Part shown: piece by piece, positions 16,517 through 25,000 of the stretch
How the letters are laid out: every line of letters starts with the position of its first letter
How positions within the stretch are numbered: the stretch's first letter is position 1
Source of the DNA: Mycobacteriaceae bacterium
Lineage (GTDB): Bacteria; Actinomycetota; Actinomycetes; Mycobacteriales; Mycobacteriaceae
Direction: 5' to 3'
NCBI GenBank assembly: GCA_019245755.1
Contig: JAFARC010000008.1
Location: forward strand, 1-46,430
Length of the DNA: 46,430 nucleotides
Program-made: the position numbers and the translations under genes
The notes under the pieces: model-generated
Databases searched by the model: none
The model's input: only the letters and a program-made list of their open reading frames with translations
What the model was told of the DNA's origin: nothing

Positions 16517-17671
16517 GTGCGTCATCATCTTTCGCCTGGCGCAGCCATGGCCGGGTTGTCGACCCACCCCGACGACCTCGGCACTCGGCCGGTGTCGCGG
16601 CGCGTCGGCGCGTGGGTTCGTTACGGGCCCCGCCCCATCGAGGACACCGAAATCTGGTTCGCTATCGAGAATTACGGTGCTGCCATTCTGCAACCCTGGG
16701 AAATTGCGGCGGCACAACGTCTTAAGTCGGCACGTCCCGACATGCTGGTGCTGTGTTACAAGTGCCTATCATCAACGCGGAGTTACGAGCCGGGGCCCAT
16801 CTTTTCCTCTGGGGTGAGCTATCGGGAGGCGTCGCGAGACGCGCCCGAGTGGTTCGCGCGCCGGCTCGGCGGCTCTCGTATCGAGTGGAACACCTATCCC
16901 CGCCACTGGCAGATGACGGTATGGGATGCCGATTACCAAAACCGTTGGTGTGAAAACGTCGTAGCGGAGCTCGAACGAAGCCCGTGGGATGGGGTGATGG
17001 CGGACAACGATATCTTCGACGACTATTACGGGTTGCTGCCGCCGATCGAGGGAGCTTGCTCCATGGCCGACATTCGTGCCTCGCTCGATGACTTCGTACC
17101 CCTCGCGGGAGAGCGGCTCAACGACATCGGTAAGTTGTTGGTGCCCAACATCGCTGAGTCACGTCGGGATCCCGGGAGGTGGCGCCGTCACGCCAGCTAC
17201 GGCGGGGGATTCGAGGAGGTGTGGCTGGCGTGGGACGCCGACCACTATTTGGATGCCCCGGCGGCGCGGGCACAGTGCGACGAGGTGGCCGGCCCCGGAT
17301 TCACGATCATGCGTACCGCAACGGACGGCAGCAACGACCACAAGAACTTCACCTATGGCCTGGCGGCGTTCTGGATCTTCGGCGGTGGATGCGGAGGGGC
17401 GTTCACCGCGACCGGGCACGACGACTACTCTGTGACACCATTTATTCCACAGCTCAACTGGGATCTGGGTGTACCGCTGGAAAAGCCACGTCGACAGGGA
17501 AACGGTTGGTGCCGCGCATTCACCGGCGGGTGGGCGGCCGCGAACTTCAACGCCGCCCCACGTCGCACCATCCGGTTCACAGTGCCGCCGGGGCTGACCG
17601 CGGTCGACGGTTCCCCAGCACCCCACAAACTCACACTGGGGGCTCACGAAGGGGTGCTATACCGTCGTTGA
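16517..17671 (+). CDS. Putative glycoside hydrolase (GHL15-like TIM barrel)
   Basis: Predicted 384 residues (GTG 16517) or 374 (ATG 16547). No signal peptide is evident. The motif SPWDGVMADNDIFDDYY, with acidic residues at the end of a beta strand, and the earlier KSARPDMLVLCYKCL strand resemble the hypothetical glycosyl hydrolase family 15 (Pfam GHL15), related in fold to hydrolases acting on amino-sugar polymers. A C-terminal beta-rich segment (about 300-384) follows. It starts one base after the PelF-like stop. In Pel systems a hydrolase (PelA domain) trims the polymer; this protein could fill that role, which is inference. The 3' end overlaps that of the convergent amidohydrolase by 15 bases. 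Confidence 0.7.
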   Translation: MRHHLSPGAAMAGLSTHPDDLGTRPVSRRVGAWVRYGPRPIEDTEIWFAIENYGAAILQPWEIAAAQRLKSARPDMLVLCYKCLSSTRSYEPGPIFSSGVSYREASRDAPEWFARRLGGSRIEWNTYPRHWQMTVWDADYQNRWCENVVAELERSPWDGVMADNDIFDDYYGLLPPIEGACSMADIRASLDDFVPLAGERLNDIGKLLVPNIAESRRDPGRWRRHASYGGGFEEVWLAWDADHYLDAPAARAQCDEVAGPGFTIMRTATDGSNDHKNFTYGLAAFWIFGGGCGGAFTATGHDDYSVTPFIPQLNWDLGVPLEKPRRQGNGWCRAFTGGWAAANFNAAPRRTIRFTVPPGLTAVDGSPAPHKLTLGAHEGVLYRR

Positions 17672-18631
17672 CGGTTTGCCCTGCAAAGCGTTTGACGCGT
17701 TGAGCAAGTAAACCTGCTCCAGGATTTCGTTGGGAAGACCCAGCCCGGTGAGCTCGCCCCGGCCCGGCCAATCGAAGCAGGCATCGCGTGTTTCGAGAAA
17801 CCGGTAGTACGCGCCATAGACCGCAGCATCGACCGGATAGTCCGCGCCGAAGAGGATGCGGGTCCGATGGCGCAAGAAGAACCTCCGGGCGTCGTGCGGG
17901 CGCGCCGACAGCTCGGTCGCGCGCGCCCCGATGTCGACGTAGAGGTTGGGGCACCGGTCTAACAGGGCGCTGACCCACTCGAGGTTTTCGACGTAGCAGC
18001 CGACATGAGCGCCTACGAAGATTGTCTGGGGATGGCGCGCGACGAGCCGGGCGAACTCCTCGATGATGGTGCCGAATCCGGGGTAGTCCGGGCCGCCGTA
18101 ATACCAGTCGGGATGTTCAACGAGTTCCTGATAACGCTCATTGCGCTCGTCTAGCGGCTCAAAGAACGCGACGGGGTCGCCAACGTGTACGGTCACCGGC
18201 ATCCGCAGCTGGGCAGCGGTCTGCCATAGCTCATCGAGCCTGGCGTCGTCGACCTTGACCCTCGCGCCGGTGTCGTCAATGACCTTGAGCCCGAACGGTT
18301 TCCAAATCTTCAACCCTGCGGCGCCCCGCCTGGCCTGCGCAACCAGCCGCTGCGCTGCCCAGGATGGGAACCGGTTACCGAGCTTTTCCCACGCCGACCA
18401 GTCGACGCCGCCGAAGCATACGAAGCGATCCGGTGCGGCCTCTTTGAACAGAGCTAGATGCGCGTCGAGCACCTGCTCGCCCCAGCCGCCGTCCAGGTCG
18501 ACCAGCCGGCTGACTCCGGCTTCATCAAGGACGTCGAGCAGTTCGTTCACCGGTCGGGTGTCCCAGCCGCCACCGAACTCCCCGCCTAGGTGATTGTGCG
18601 CGTCAATGACCGAACATCGAGGCTGCATCAT
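17657..18631 (-). CDS. Amidohydrolase-superfamily metal enzyme (PF04909 type)
   Basis: Predicted 324-residue TIM-barrel hydrolase or decarboxylase. The N-terminal metal motif is DAHNHLG, followed by GLKIWKPFG (a possible bridging-Lys region), VHVGDP, FVGAHVG (metal His) and the C-terminal GADYP. Members of this branch act as decarboxylases or lactonases on aromatic or small acids, or as deacylases. Convergent with and overlapping the GHL15-like gene by 15 bases. The ATG pair at 18631/18628 is the start. Function in the pathway is unknown. Confidence 0.8.
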   Translation of the reverse strand: MMQPRCSVIDAHNHLGGEFGGGWDTRPVNELLDVLDEAGVSRLVDLDGGWGEQVLDAHLALFKEAAPDRFVCFGGVDWSAWEKLGNRFPSWAAQRLVAQARRGAAGLKIWKPFGLKVIDDTGARVKVDDARLDELWQTAAQLRMPVTVHVGDPVAFFEPLDERNERYQELVEHPDWYYGGPDYPGFGTIIEEFARLVARHPQTIFVGAHVGCYVENLEWVSALLDRCPNLYVDIGARATELSARPHDARRFFLRHRTRILFGADYPVDAAVYGAYYRFLETRDACFDWPGRGELTGLGLPNEILEQVYLLNASNALQGKPSTTV

Positions 18632-18839
18632 GGGCGCCCTCCCGGTACGCGGCGTGCATCCGCGCGTTATTCGTCGTGGCCCATTGATGCACTGATAAGG
18701 GTCCCCGCCGCGGCCAGCGTATCCTTCAAATCCTCGATCTCTGTCGATCGTCGATCACAGTTCATGCGGAATACGTCTGCTGACCCAATTAACACGCCCG
18801 GTGGTGTGCCTGTCGGGCGAACCTCAGGCCGCCAGGCTG

Positions 18840-19463
18840 TTACGAGCCACTCGGCGGCGCGTTGTCGGGAACGTCGGTGTACTGCAACCTGTAGCCGTCA
18901 GGGGAGAACGTGAAGCCCTTGACGGTGGCTTCGCGCAGGCACGACACCCCCGCTTCCTGAACGTTGCAGCGAAACCCCGCGGCATCGAGAACCCTGTTGA
19001 ATCCCAACACGCTCGCTGGCCCGGCAACCGGCGATAACGTGCCGGGTGGCAACCACGCGAAGTGGGCATCGCCGGCGTTGTCCACCACGATCGCGGTGGG
19101 CACCGTGTTCGTGCCGTCGGAACCGGTGACGGTGTCCGGCGCACCGGGAATTGTCATGGCCGAGCTGCCCGCCGATTGGCAGCCTGCCATCGCATGGGGC
19201 AGTATCGCGCACCGCCATCTTCCGCTGGGGGTGGTGAAGTAGTAGCCCTGCCGATCGCCCGAGTCGGCGAAGTAGTCGTAGGCATTGGCCAGATGCAGGT
19301 TGTTGGGCGGTGTTGGCGGCGATGCCGACGCGCTGGCTGGGGTTCGCGCTGACGTGTCAGCAGTGTTGACGATCGGCGCAGGCGCGCACGCGGCGCCAAG
19401 TGCAGCGATCGCCCCGAGCCCTGCCGCGGTAGATCTCGCCGCGCCCGCGCCTCCGGATGCCAT
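18840..19463 (-). CDS. Secreted lipoprotein of unknown function
   Basis: Predicted 207 residues. A signal-like N-terminus ends in LGAAC (Cys26), a plausible lipobox. A Ser/Thr/Pro/Ala-rich linker (about 30-52) leads to a compact Cys-containing domain starting YYFTTPSGRWRCAILPH. This block recurs in mycobacterial exported proteins of unknown role. First of four consecutive minus-strand genes for small exported proteins (ending 18840-20593), separated by gaps of 38-141 bp. Confidence 0.7.
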   Translation of the reverse strand: MASGGAGAARSTAAGLGAIAALGAACAPAPIVNTADTSARTPASASASPPTPPNNLHLANAYDYFADSGDRQGYYFTTPSGRWRCAILPHAMAGCQSAGSSAMTIPGAPDTVTGSDGTNTVPTAIVVDNAGDAHFAWLPPGTLSPVAGPASVLGFNRVLDAAGFRCNVQEAGVSCLREATVKGFTFSPDGYRLQYTDVPDNAPPSGS

Positions 19464-19537
19464 ACGCTATCTGGTCCACTCGCTGCTAACCGCGGGCATC
19501 CGGTCGGCCTGCCTCCGAGTTTCGGCCCAGGCTGGTG

Positions 19538-19999
19538 TCACGGCGCAGGCAATTGCGCACCACCGAACTGACGGGCAGCGCCGTTGAGGTTGTCGATGTC
19601 GGCGTGCAACTGGGCTTGCGCATTCGGCGCGGGTAACTCGTCGGGAGCACTGGCCGAGTCTGACTTCTGCCAGGGTTGGCAGCCGTCGGTCTTGAATGCC
19701 TTGTCGCTCGGATCGATGTCGACCACCTGCGGCTTTTGGCTCAGCGCGTTGTCGATGATGTCCTTGCCGTTGAGGCTGCTCAGCCGCTTCCAGTAGCAGG
19801 TACCGCCGGTCACCGGCCCGGCGGAGGTATACGTGCCCGGCGCGATGTCGGTTCCCACCACGAAGGTGCCGTCATGATCAATGCTCGTCTTGGGTGCAGG
19901 CAGGGGAGCGGGCGGATCGGCTCGGCAGATTCCGGCGCAGGCGATCCAGCCGGTGAGAACGAGCCCTCCGGCGAGGATCACCCTGTTGTGCGACGCCAT
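19538..19999 (-). CDS. Secreted protein of unknown function
   Basis: Predicted 153 residues. The signal peptide (residues 1-27) ends near CRADPP. The mature protein opens with DGTFVVGTDIAPGTYTSAGP and CYWKRLSSL, a block common to actinobacterial exported proteins in which a Gly-Thr-Tyr beta structure precedes a Cys. The C-terminus is Ala/Gln-rich and probably disordered. No enzymatic motif is visible. Confidence 0.7.
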   Translation of the reverse strand: MASHNRVILAGGLVLTGWIACAGICRADPPAPLPAPKTSIDHDGTFVVGTDIAPGTYTSAGPVTGGTCYWKRLSSLNGKDIIDNALSQKPQVVDIDPSDKAFKTDGCQPWQKSDSASAPDELPAPNAQAQLHADIDNLNGAARQFGGAQLPAP

Positions 20000-20037
20000 G
20001 GGTCAGCAGCCTACCCGGGTCCGCGTGGCGGTGGTCT

Positions 20038-20451
20038 TTAAGCCGCCCTCGTCAACGTGAAGTAGATCGGAGTGGAATAACCCGGCGCCAGGGCACACGG
20101 CGCGGGATTGGAGGTGACGACCGTGCCGGCGCTTTTTGCCGGGTCAACCGAATACAGAGCCGTGCCCGGCGCCCAGCTGCCGTCATTGCACTTGGTCGCG
20201 TCCGGCCGGACGACCGAGAATGTCCATTGGCCGTTGACCACCTGGGCGTCTGCGCTCCACCCGCTGCTATCGGTCACGTGGGCGCATCCCGGCCCGCAGG
20301 GCGTGACAAACCAGGTCGACTGGGTGGACTGGCCCCCGGGTCCGGTCCGGATGTAGGTGCCACTGAACCCGTCCGCTTGGGCGGGGCCTGCCACGCAGAC
20401 CGCAGCGCCGGCGAAGATGGTCCCTACCGCCAAGCCTCGACTGACTCCCAT
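20038..20451 (-). CDS. Secreted protein of unknown function
   Basis: Predicted 137 residues from ATG 20451, which has GGAGG 6-8 bases upstream; a longer in-frame start at 20520 would put a basic non-signal segment first. The signal peptide (1-26) ends AQADG. The mature domain has TWFVTPCGPGCAHVT and CNDGSWAPGTALYSVDP with four Cys, likely disulfide-bonded, as in several mycobacterial exported proteins that lack known activity. Confidence 0.75.
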   Translation of the reverse strand: MGVSRGLAVGTIFAGAAVCVAGPAQADGFSGTYIRTGPGGQSTQSTWFVTPCGPGCAHVTDSSGWSADAQVVNGQWTFSVVRPDATKCNDGSWAPGTALYSVDPAKSAGTVVTSNPAPCALAPGYSTPIYFTLTRAA

Positions 20452-20592
20452 GACCTGCCTCCGGCGCTCTCGCACTCGAACCGCGAAGCGATGCAAGAGA
20501 AGTATCGCAGCGCCGGCCACCCCGGCGGAACCCGGTCGCCGAACACCGGAGCCGCCGGGGCCGCCGAGCAGCAGGCCGTCAGCCTACCGGTG

Positions 20593-20934
20593 TCAGTGCG
20601 GCCACCACGGCTGCCACGGACCACCATGATCCGGACCGCCATGATCCTGCCACGGACCGCCATGATCGCGGTCCCCGTCCCCGTGGTCCCAGTCCTGGTG
20701 CCAGTCGCGGCCGTGCCAGTCGCCGTCGATGTCGCGGTGGAAGTCGTCGTGGCATTCGTTCCAGTCCCAGTTTCCACCCCAACCCGGGTCCCAGAAGTCG
20801 CCGGGGCACCAGTGATACAGCGGCGCCGGGATGGGCTCCGCCTGGGCGGTGCCGGCGGCCAGCCCCAAACCGGTCAGCCCAACGCCGCCGGATACCAGCA
20901 GTGCAGTTGCTATGCGTATCGTCTTTCGCTTCAT
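20593..20934 (-). CDS. Secreted Asp/His/Trp-rich protein
   Basis: Predicted 113 residues. The signal peptide (1-31) ends AQAEP. The first mature block, YHWCPGDFWDPGWGGNWDWN followed by ECHDD, is a two-Cys module common in mycobacterial secreted proteins. The remaining 50 residues are a low-complexity tail of Asp, His, Gly and Trp (HGRDWHQDWDHGDGDRDHGG type), which could bind metal ions. The tail is encoded by GATCATGG-like repeats and may be prone to slippage. The ATG at 20934 is preferred over the longer frame to 21000. Confidence 0.75.
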   Translation of the reverse strand: MKRKTIRIATALLVSGGVGLTGLGLAAGTAQAEPIPAPLYHWCPGDFWDPGWGGNWDWNECHDDFHRDIDGDWHGRDWHQDWDHGDGDRDHGGPWQDHGGPDHGGPWQPWWPH

Positions 20935-21242
20935 ACCTGGTCTATCGTGCGGGCCGGCGCGCCCGTTACTTTCTGCTGGTCGGCCTTGGGGAGCCATCAA
21001 CTCTGCTCGCCGGCTGTACAGACACTGTAAAAAACCTTGGTATGCACTGGGTATGTTCGGCTGAGCGAGCCGACACCTTGCCCTGATGCCTCACTCGCAA
21101 CCCGCCCGCCAGCAAACCTTGGCCGCGCCGCCCGCCACCTTCACCGCGCCGCGCGAATCGACGGACGGATCGCCCGCGCGCCCCCGTTCCGGCACTTTCG
21201 CCGACGTAGACCAACGTCCGCAACGGGTGGCAGGCTCGTACC
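20935..21242. other. Divergent intergenic region
   Basis: 308 bp between the Asp/His-rich secreted protein gene and the phosphatase. It contains a TACAG-ACA-CTGTA palindrome (21016-21028) and an A-run, then TGGTATGCACTGGGTATG, in which GGTATG occurs twice. No gene is supported. Confidence 0.5.
21016..21028. promoter_or_regulatory. 13-bp palindrome, possible operator
   Basis: TACAGACACTGTA has perfect 5-bp arms around ACA in the divergent promoter region. It fits no regulator consensus that I can name. Confidence 0.35.
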
Positions 21243-22385
21243 GTGGACCTACCGCAGCCAGATCCCGCGAGCCCCCACCTGGCCGACGTGGTGCCGTCGG
21301 TGCTGGCCGCGATGGGAGTGCCCGGGTTCGAGAACACGATCGACGTGCCGGGTGACATCGCGGCGGCGTGCGTGCTGCTGGTCGACGGGCTGGGTGCCGA
21401 GCTGCTGGACACCTACACCGCAGATGCCCCGGTGCTGACCGGGCTGCGCGGCCGGATACTGCAGGCGGGGTTCCCGTCCACGACTGTGGCCGGATTGGCC
21501 GCAGTCGGCACCGGTCACCGTTCCGGCGAGCACGGCCTGGTCGGCCTTTCATTCCGGCTGCCGGGCGCCGGTGTGGTCAACGCCCTGCGCTGGCGCTCCC
21601 ACCCGGGGAACGACGATCTTCGCGACCGCGTACCGCCCGAGCAGGTGCAACCCCTGCCGACGACGTTCGAGCGGGCCGCTGCTGCCGGCGTTGCGGTGAG
21701 CGTCATCTCCGGCGCGGAGTTCACCGGTTCCGGGCTGACCCGCGCCGTGCTGCGCGGCGGCCGGTACGTCGGCGTGCATGCCCTTGGCGACCTGGCCGCT
21801 TGCGTGCGCGCCGCCCTCGTCGACGGCGGGTTCTGCTACGGCTATCACGGGGGGCTCGACCTGCTCGGGCATGTATACGGCCCCGGCTCGTCCGCATGGC
21901 GGATGCAGCTGCGGCAAGTCGACCGGCTCGTTGAGTCGGTGGTGGAGGGTCTACCACCCGGCGGGCTACTGGCCGTGGTGGCCGACCACGGGATGGTCGA
22001 GGTCCCGGCCGCAGATGCCGTGGACGCCGACGGCTGCGCGGTGTTGCTGGATGGGGTACAGGCAATCGGCGGCGAACCGCGCGCGCGGCACGTGTACGTG
22101 CGCAACGGAGCGGCCGACGCCGTGCTGGGCGCGTGGCGGGAAGTTATGGCAGAGCGCGCCTGGGTGGTCTCCCGCGACGACGCGATCGCCGCGGGCTGGT
22201 TCGGCGAGCGGGTCGGCGACCGCGTGCGGCGGCGCATCGGCGACATCGTCGCGGCGGCCCGCGGCTCGTCCGCGGTGGTGCGCAGAACGGTTGAGCCGCT
22301 GGAGTCGTCGTTGATCGGCCACCACGGGTCGCTGACCGACGCCGAGCAGCGTGTTCCGCTGCTGCTCGCCATCGCTGACCAATAA
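21243..22385 (+). CDS. Alkaline-phosphatase-superfamily phosphodiesterase
   Basis: Predicted 380-residue metal-dependent phosphodiesterase/pyrophosphatase. The superfamily metal and nucleophile residues are visible in order: the Asp of LLVDGLG (about 45-51), the Thr of FPSTTVAGLA as the nucleophile, Asp and His in GGLDLLGHVYGP, the DH of VADHGMVE, and a last His in LIGHHGSLTDAEQRVPLL. No signal peptide, so cytoplasmic. GTG 21243 is the most upstream start and gives a normal length. Substrate unknown; nucleotide pyrophosphates or phospholipid head groups are options. Confidence 0.85.
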   Translation: MDLPQPDPASPHLADVVPSVLAAMGVPGFENTIDVPGDIAAACVLLVDGLGAELLDTYTADAPVLTGLRGRILQAGFPSTTVAGLAAVGTGHRSGEHGLVGLSFRLPGAGVVNALRWRSHPGNDDLRDRVPPEQVQPLPTTFERAAAAGVAVSVISGAEFTGSGLTRAVLRGGRYVGVHALGDLAACVRAALVDGGFCYGYHGGLDLLGHVYGPGSSAWRMQLRQVDRLVESVVEGLPPGGLLAVVADHGMVEVPAADAVDADGCAVLLDGVQAIGGEPRARHVYVRNGAADAVLGAWREVMAERAWVVSRDDAIAAGWFGERVGDRVRRRIGDIVAAARGSSAVVRRTVEPLESSLIGHHGSLTDAEQRVPLLLAIADQ

Positions 22386-22392
22386 TGACATT

Positions 22393-22410
22393 GACTATCA
22401 TTTGATAGTC
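22393..22410. promoter_or_regulatory. 18-bp tetO-like palindrome before a dead monooxygenase gene
   Basis: GACTATCATTTGATAGTC is a perfect inverted repeat. Its core CTATCA/TGATAG equals the tetO half-site, but with a two-base centre. An outer pair, ATAATGA (22382 on) and TCATTAT (to about 22421), extends the symmetry. It lies about 47 bp before the start of the decayed FAD monooxygenase and looks like an orphaned TetR-family operator. Confidence 0.7.
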
Positions 22411-22456
22411 TGTATCATTATCTGTAAATCTGATTCGCACGTTAGGCGGGCATGAG

Positions 22457-24013
22457 GTGGACCGTATTCCCGTACTGATCGTCGGGGCCGGGGCCGGCGG
22501 GCTGTCCATGTCGGCTTTGCTTGCCCGGCACGGCATCCGCTCGCTCCTTGTCGAAAAGCGCCGCGAGGTGTTCATCTACCCCAAGGCCCGCAATCTGAGC
22601 TTCCGCAGCTAGTCTTCTCCGGCTTCGCCGACCTCAGCCCCGAGCCGTCGGTGCAGTACTGCCCGCAGAGCCGGTCGGAACCGCTGCTGCTCGCCTACAT
22701 CCGCGGGCACGCCAACGAGGCACGCTACGCGACACAACTGTGCTCCTTGCGCCAGGACCAATCCGGTGTCACCGCGGTCCTCGCAGACATTGATTCCGGC
22801 GAGCGGGAAACCGTCCACGCTGATCACCTCGTCGCCGCCGACGGTGTCCACGGCGAGATCCGAAAACTGCTCGGGATGTCGGCATCCGGGTACGGCAAGC
22901 TGCCGATCTTCGTGGTGTTCATCTATTTTCGGGGACCGTGGCGGGAATTCGTCCCCACTCTGGGCGACGGGGATGCCATCCAGGTCAAAAACGACGTGGT
23001 GGATGGCATATTCGTGCCGGTGACGGGTGATATGGGTCTGTTCATCACCACGTACCTGCCCGACGTAGGTGAAACGGCAGCACAATTCACGCCGCAACAT
23101 TGCCGTGAGCTGATTGTGAACGCCGTCGGGGAGCCGATCGACGTGCAGATCACCGATGTCGCGCCGTGGCAGCCCTACGAGCAGGTGGCCGACCAATTCC
23201 GCTGCGGCCGGGTTTTTCTCGTCGGTGACCCGGCGCATGCCATGCCGCCGTCAAGGCCGGGGGAGCCAACGTCGCCATTCAGAGCGCGCATAACCTAGCC
23301 TGGAAGCTCGCCGCTGTGCTACATAAAGCGGCCGGCCCGAGCCTGCTGGACACCTACCACGCCGAAAGGCATCCGATCGGGCGTTTCAGCCGCACGGCAA
23401 TCCCTGACCGGGCCCCCGCTGGCGCTGCTGCGCTTGGACGACAAGGCGCCGGGAATTGCCGGCCGACGAGCGGGCGCCCATGTTCAACCTGCTCGTCGGG
23501 TATCGATACCGCTCAACCGCGGTCGTCGCCGACGATCCGACGCCCGGCGATCCGGCACCCACGTGCCACACGCCTGGGTCGGTCGCGCAGGGCAGTGCGT
23601 TTCCACTCTGGACGTATGCGCTTCTAAGTTCACCCTGCTGACCGGAGCGGCCGGGGCGCCGTGGCAGGCTGCAGCCGCCGATGCCGCTGCAGACCTCGAT
23701 GTGCCGATCATCAGCTACCGCATCGGCGCGGACGCCGAACGTGGTGGACATCGACGGCCGATGGGCCGCGACGACGGGCCTTCCGCCCGATGGCGCCGTC
23801 CTGGTCCGCCCGGACGATTTCGTGGCCTGGCGGGCCGACGCGCTTGCCGCGGACCCCGCCAAGCTCCTGCGGCAGGTGGTCTCTCGCATGCTGCACCGGA
23901 GCGCAACCGGCACAATCCCGGCGGCCGCAGCCGACCACCGCGGATGCATTGCGCATGGTGGCATTCTGGCCTTGTGGGATTGCTGTTTCGGCTCGCGGAG
24001 TTCTGGTGGCTGA
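22457..24013 (+). pseudogene. Decayed FAD monooxygenase
   Basis: The N-terminus VGAGAGGLSM (Rossmann) starts at GTG 22457 and hits TAG at 22610-22612 after FRS. Homology resumes in another frame (LSPEPSVQYCPQSRSEPLLL) with about 35-50 residues missing. It then carries AADGVHGEIRK (DG motif) and VFLVGDPAHAMPP (GD motif), shifts frame near 23251 to NVAIQSAHNLAWKLA and TYHAERHP, shifts again near 23393, 23458, 23560 and 23740, and ends with VLVRPDDFVAWRADALAADP and a last recognisable residue near 23902. That is one stop, one deletion and at least six frame changes, so the gene is clearly dead. The family is the class A hydroxylases with a thioredoxin-like C-terminal domain. Confidence 0.85.
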
Positions 24014-24600
24014 TCCTGCCGCTCGGGGGCGTCGTCATTGCCGGGCTGAAGGCGCTCTACGCCAGCCAGCGGCGCACCGAACGAGGATCGGAGGGCGACC
24101 GGCTGACACAACGGCGCGTGATCGCCCAATACGTGGCGGCGCACAGCCGAACCGACGCCCGCTGGCTTGACTACGAGATGGACGTCGCCAAGCTTCTCGA
24201 CTTCCCGTTGATGACCGACATGAAAGACCCGCTCACCATGCGGTTCCACAAGGCCAAGCTGCGCGCCGACATGTTACGGCCGGTCAAGGCCGATGATCTG
24301 CTCGACGACCGGGACGCCCGATTGGAATACCGCGAGGCGGTCCACGACTATGTGACGGCTTTCCAGGCCGCCGAGGCCGAGGCAATCCGTAGACGCCGCA
24401 GCGATTTCTCCCCCGAGGGACAACAGCGGCTCGCGCGTGCCCAGAGCCTCTTCCGTCTGGCGGCGGACTCCGCCGCGACGACTCAGGAGCGCCGGCAGGC
24501 GTATGAGCGCGGGCGCAAGGAACTCGACGGCCTCATTGTGTTGCCCGCGACGACGCGGGCCAGCCTCGAGCGCCGCATCGCCGGCGAAATCGAGGCGTAG
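23974..24600 (+). CDS. Hypothetical membrane-anchored helical protein
   Basis: Predicted 208 residues from GTG 23974 (ATG 23944 is an alternative). One N-terminal membrane segment (FWWLILPLGGVVIAGL, about 11-27) is followed by a basic stretch and then long charged helices rich in Glu, Arg and Ala, probably coiled coil. No enzymatic motif. It overlaps the tail of the dead monooxygenase in a different frame, and its codon pattern is consistent over the whole length, so it is probably a real gene of unknown function. Confidence 0.65.
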   Translation: MGLLFRLAEFWWLILPLGGVVIAGLKALYASQRRTERGSEGDRLTQRRVIAQYVAAHSRTDARWLDYEMDVAKLLDFPLMTDMKDPLTMRFHKAKLRADMLRPVKADDLLDDRDARLEYREAVHDYVTAFQAAEAEAIRRRRSDFSPEGQQRLARAQSLFRLAADSAATTQERRQAYERGRKELDGLIVLPATTRASLERRIAGEIEA

Positions 24601-24735
24601 CCCACCGCAACGCCACCGGGATCGCGCTGACCGCCGCATCCGCTATGCCGCCCGAAAAGCCGGACGGCCGTCGGCGGCCGACGGGACCTTACCATTCTGG
24701 CCTACCGAGGCCGGAAAACGAGGACAATAGTTCAC

Positions 24736-24972
24736 GTGGAGATCATGCATTGGTCCCACAACGAGGTCGGGCAGTGGCGCTGCGCGGTGTTGGGTGTCAC
24801 CTACCAGGCCTACCGCGTGGGCGACCGCAAGTGGATGGCCGAGAAGATCGACCCGGCCGGGCACAACACGCCCTTGGGTTCATACGACACGCTCAAGAAT
24901 TGCAAGGTGCACGCCGGGCTGGATTACGTCAGGCAGATCAGGCAGGAGGAGTTGAACTCCATCCGGCCCTGA
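24736..24972 (+). CDS. Small conserved-looking protein, leaderless GTG start
   Basis: Predicted 78 residues rich in Trp, His and Lys (HWSHNEVGQWRCAVLGVTYQ). No signal peptide or membrane segment. The GTG at 24736 lies 8 bases after GACAAT (24723-24728), which fits a leaderless transcript; ATG 24745 is the alternative. I do not recognise a domain. Confidence 0.6.
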   Translation: MEIMHWSHNEVGQWRCAVLGVTYQAYRVGDRKWMAEKIDPAGHNTPLGSYDTLKNCKVHAGLDYVRQIRQEELNSIRP

Positions 24973-25000
24973 GTCGGCCAATCAGCGAACGAAGCACGAG

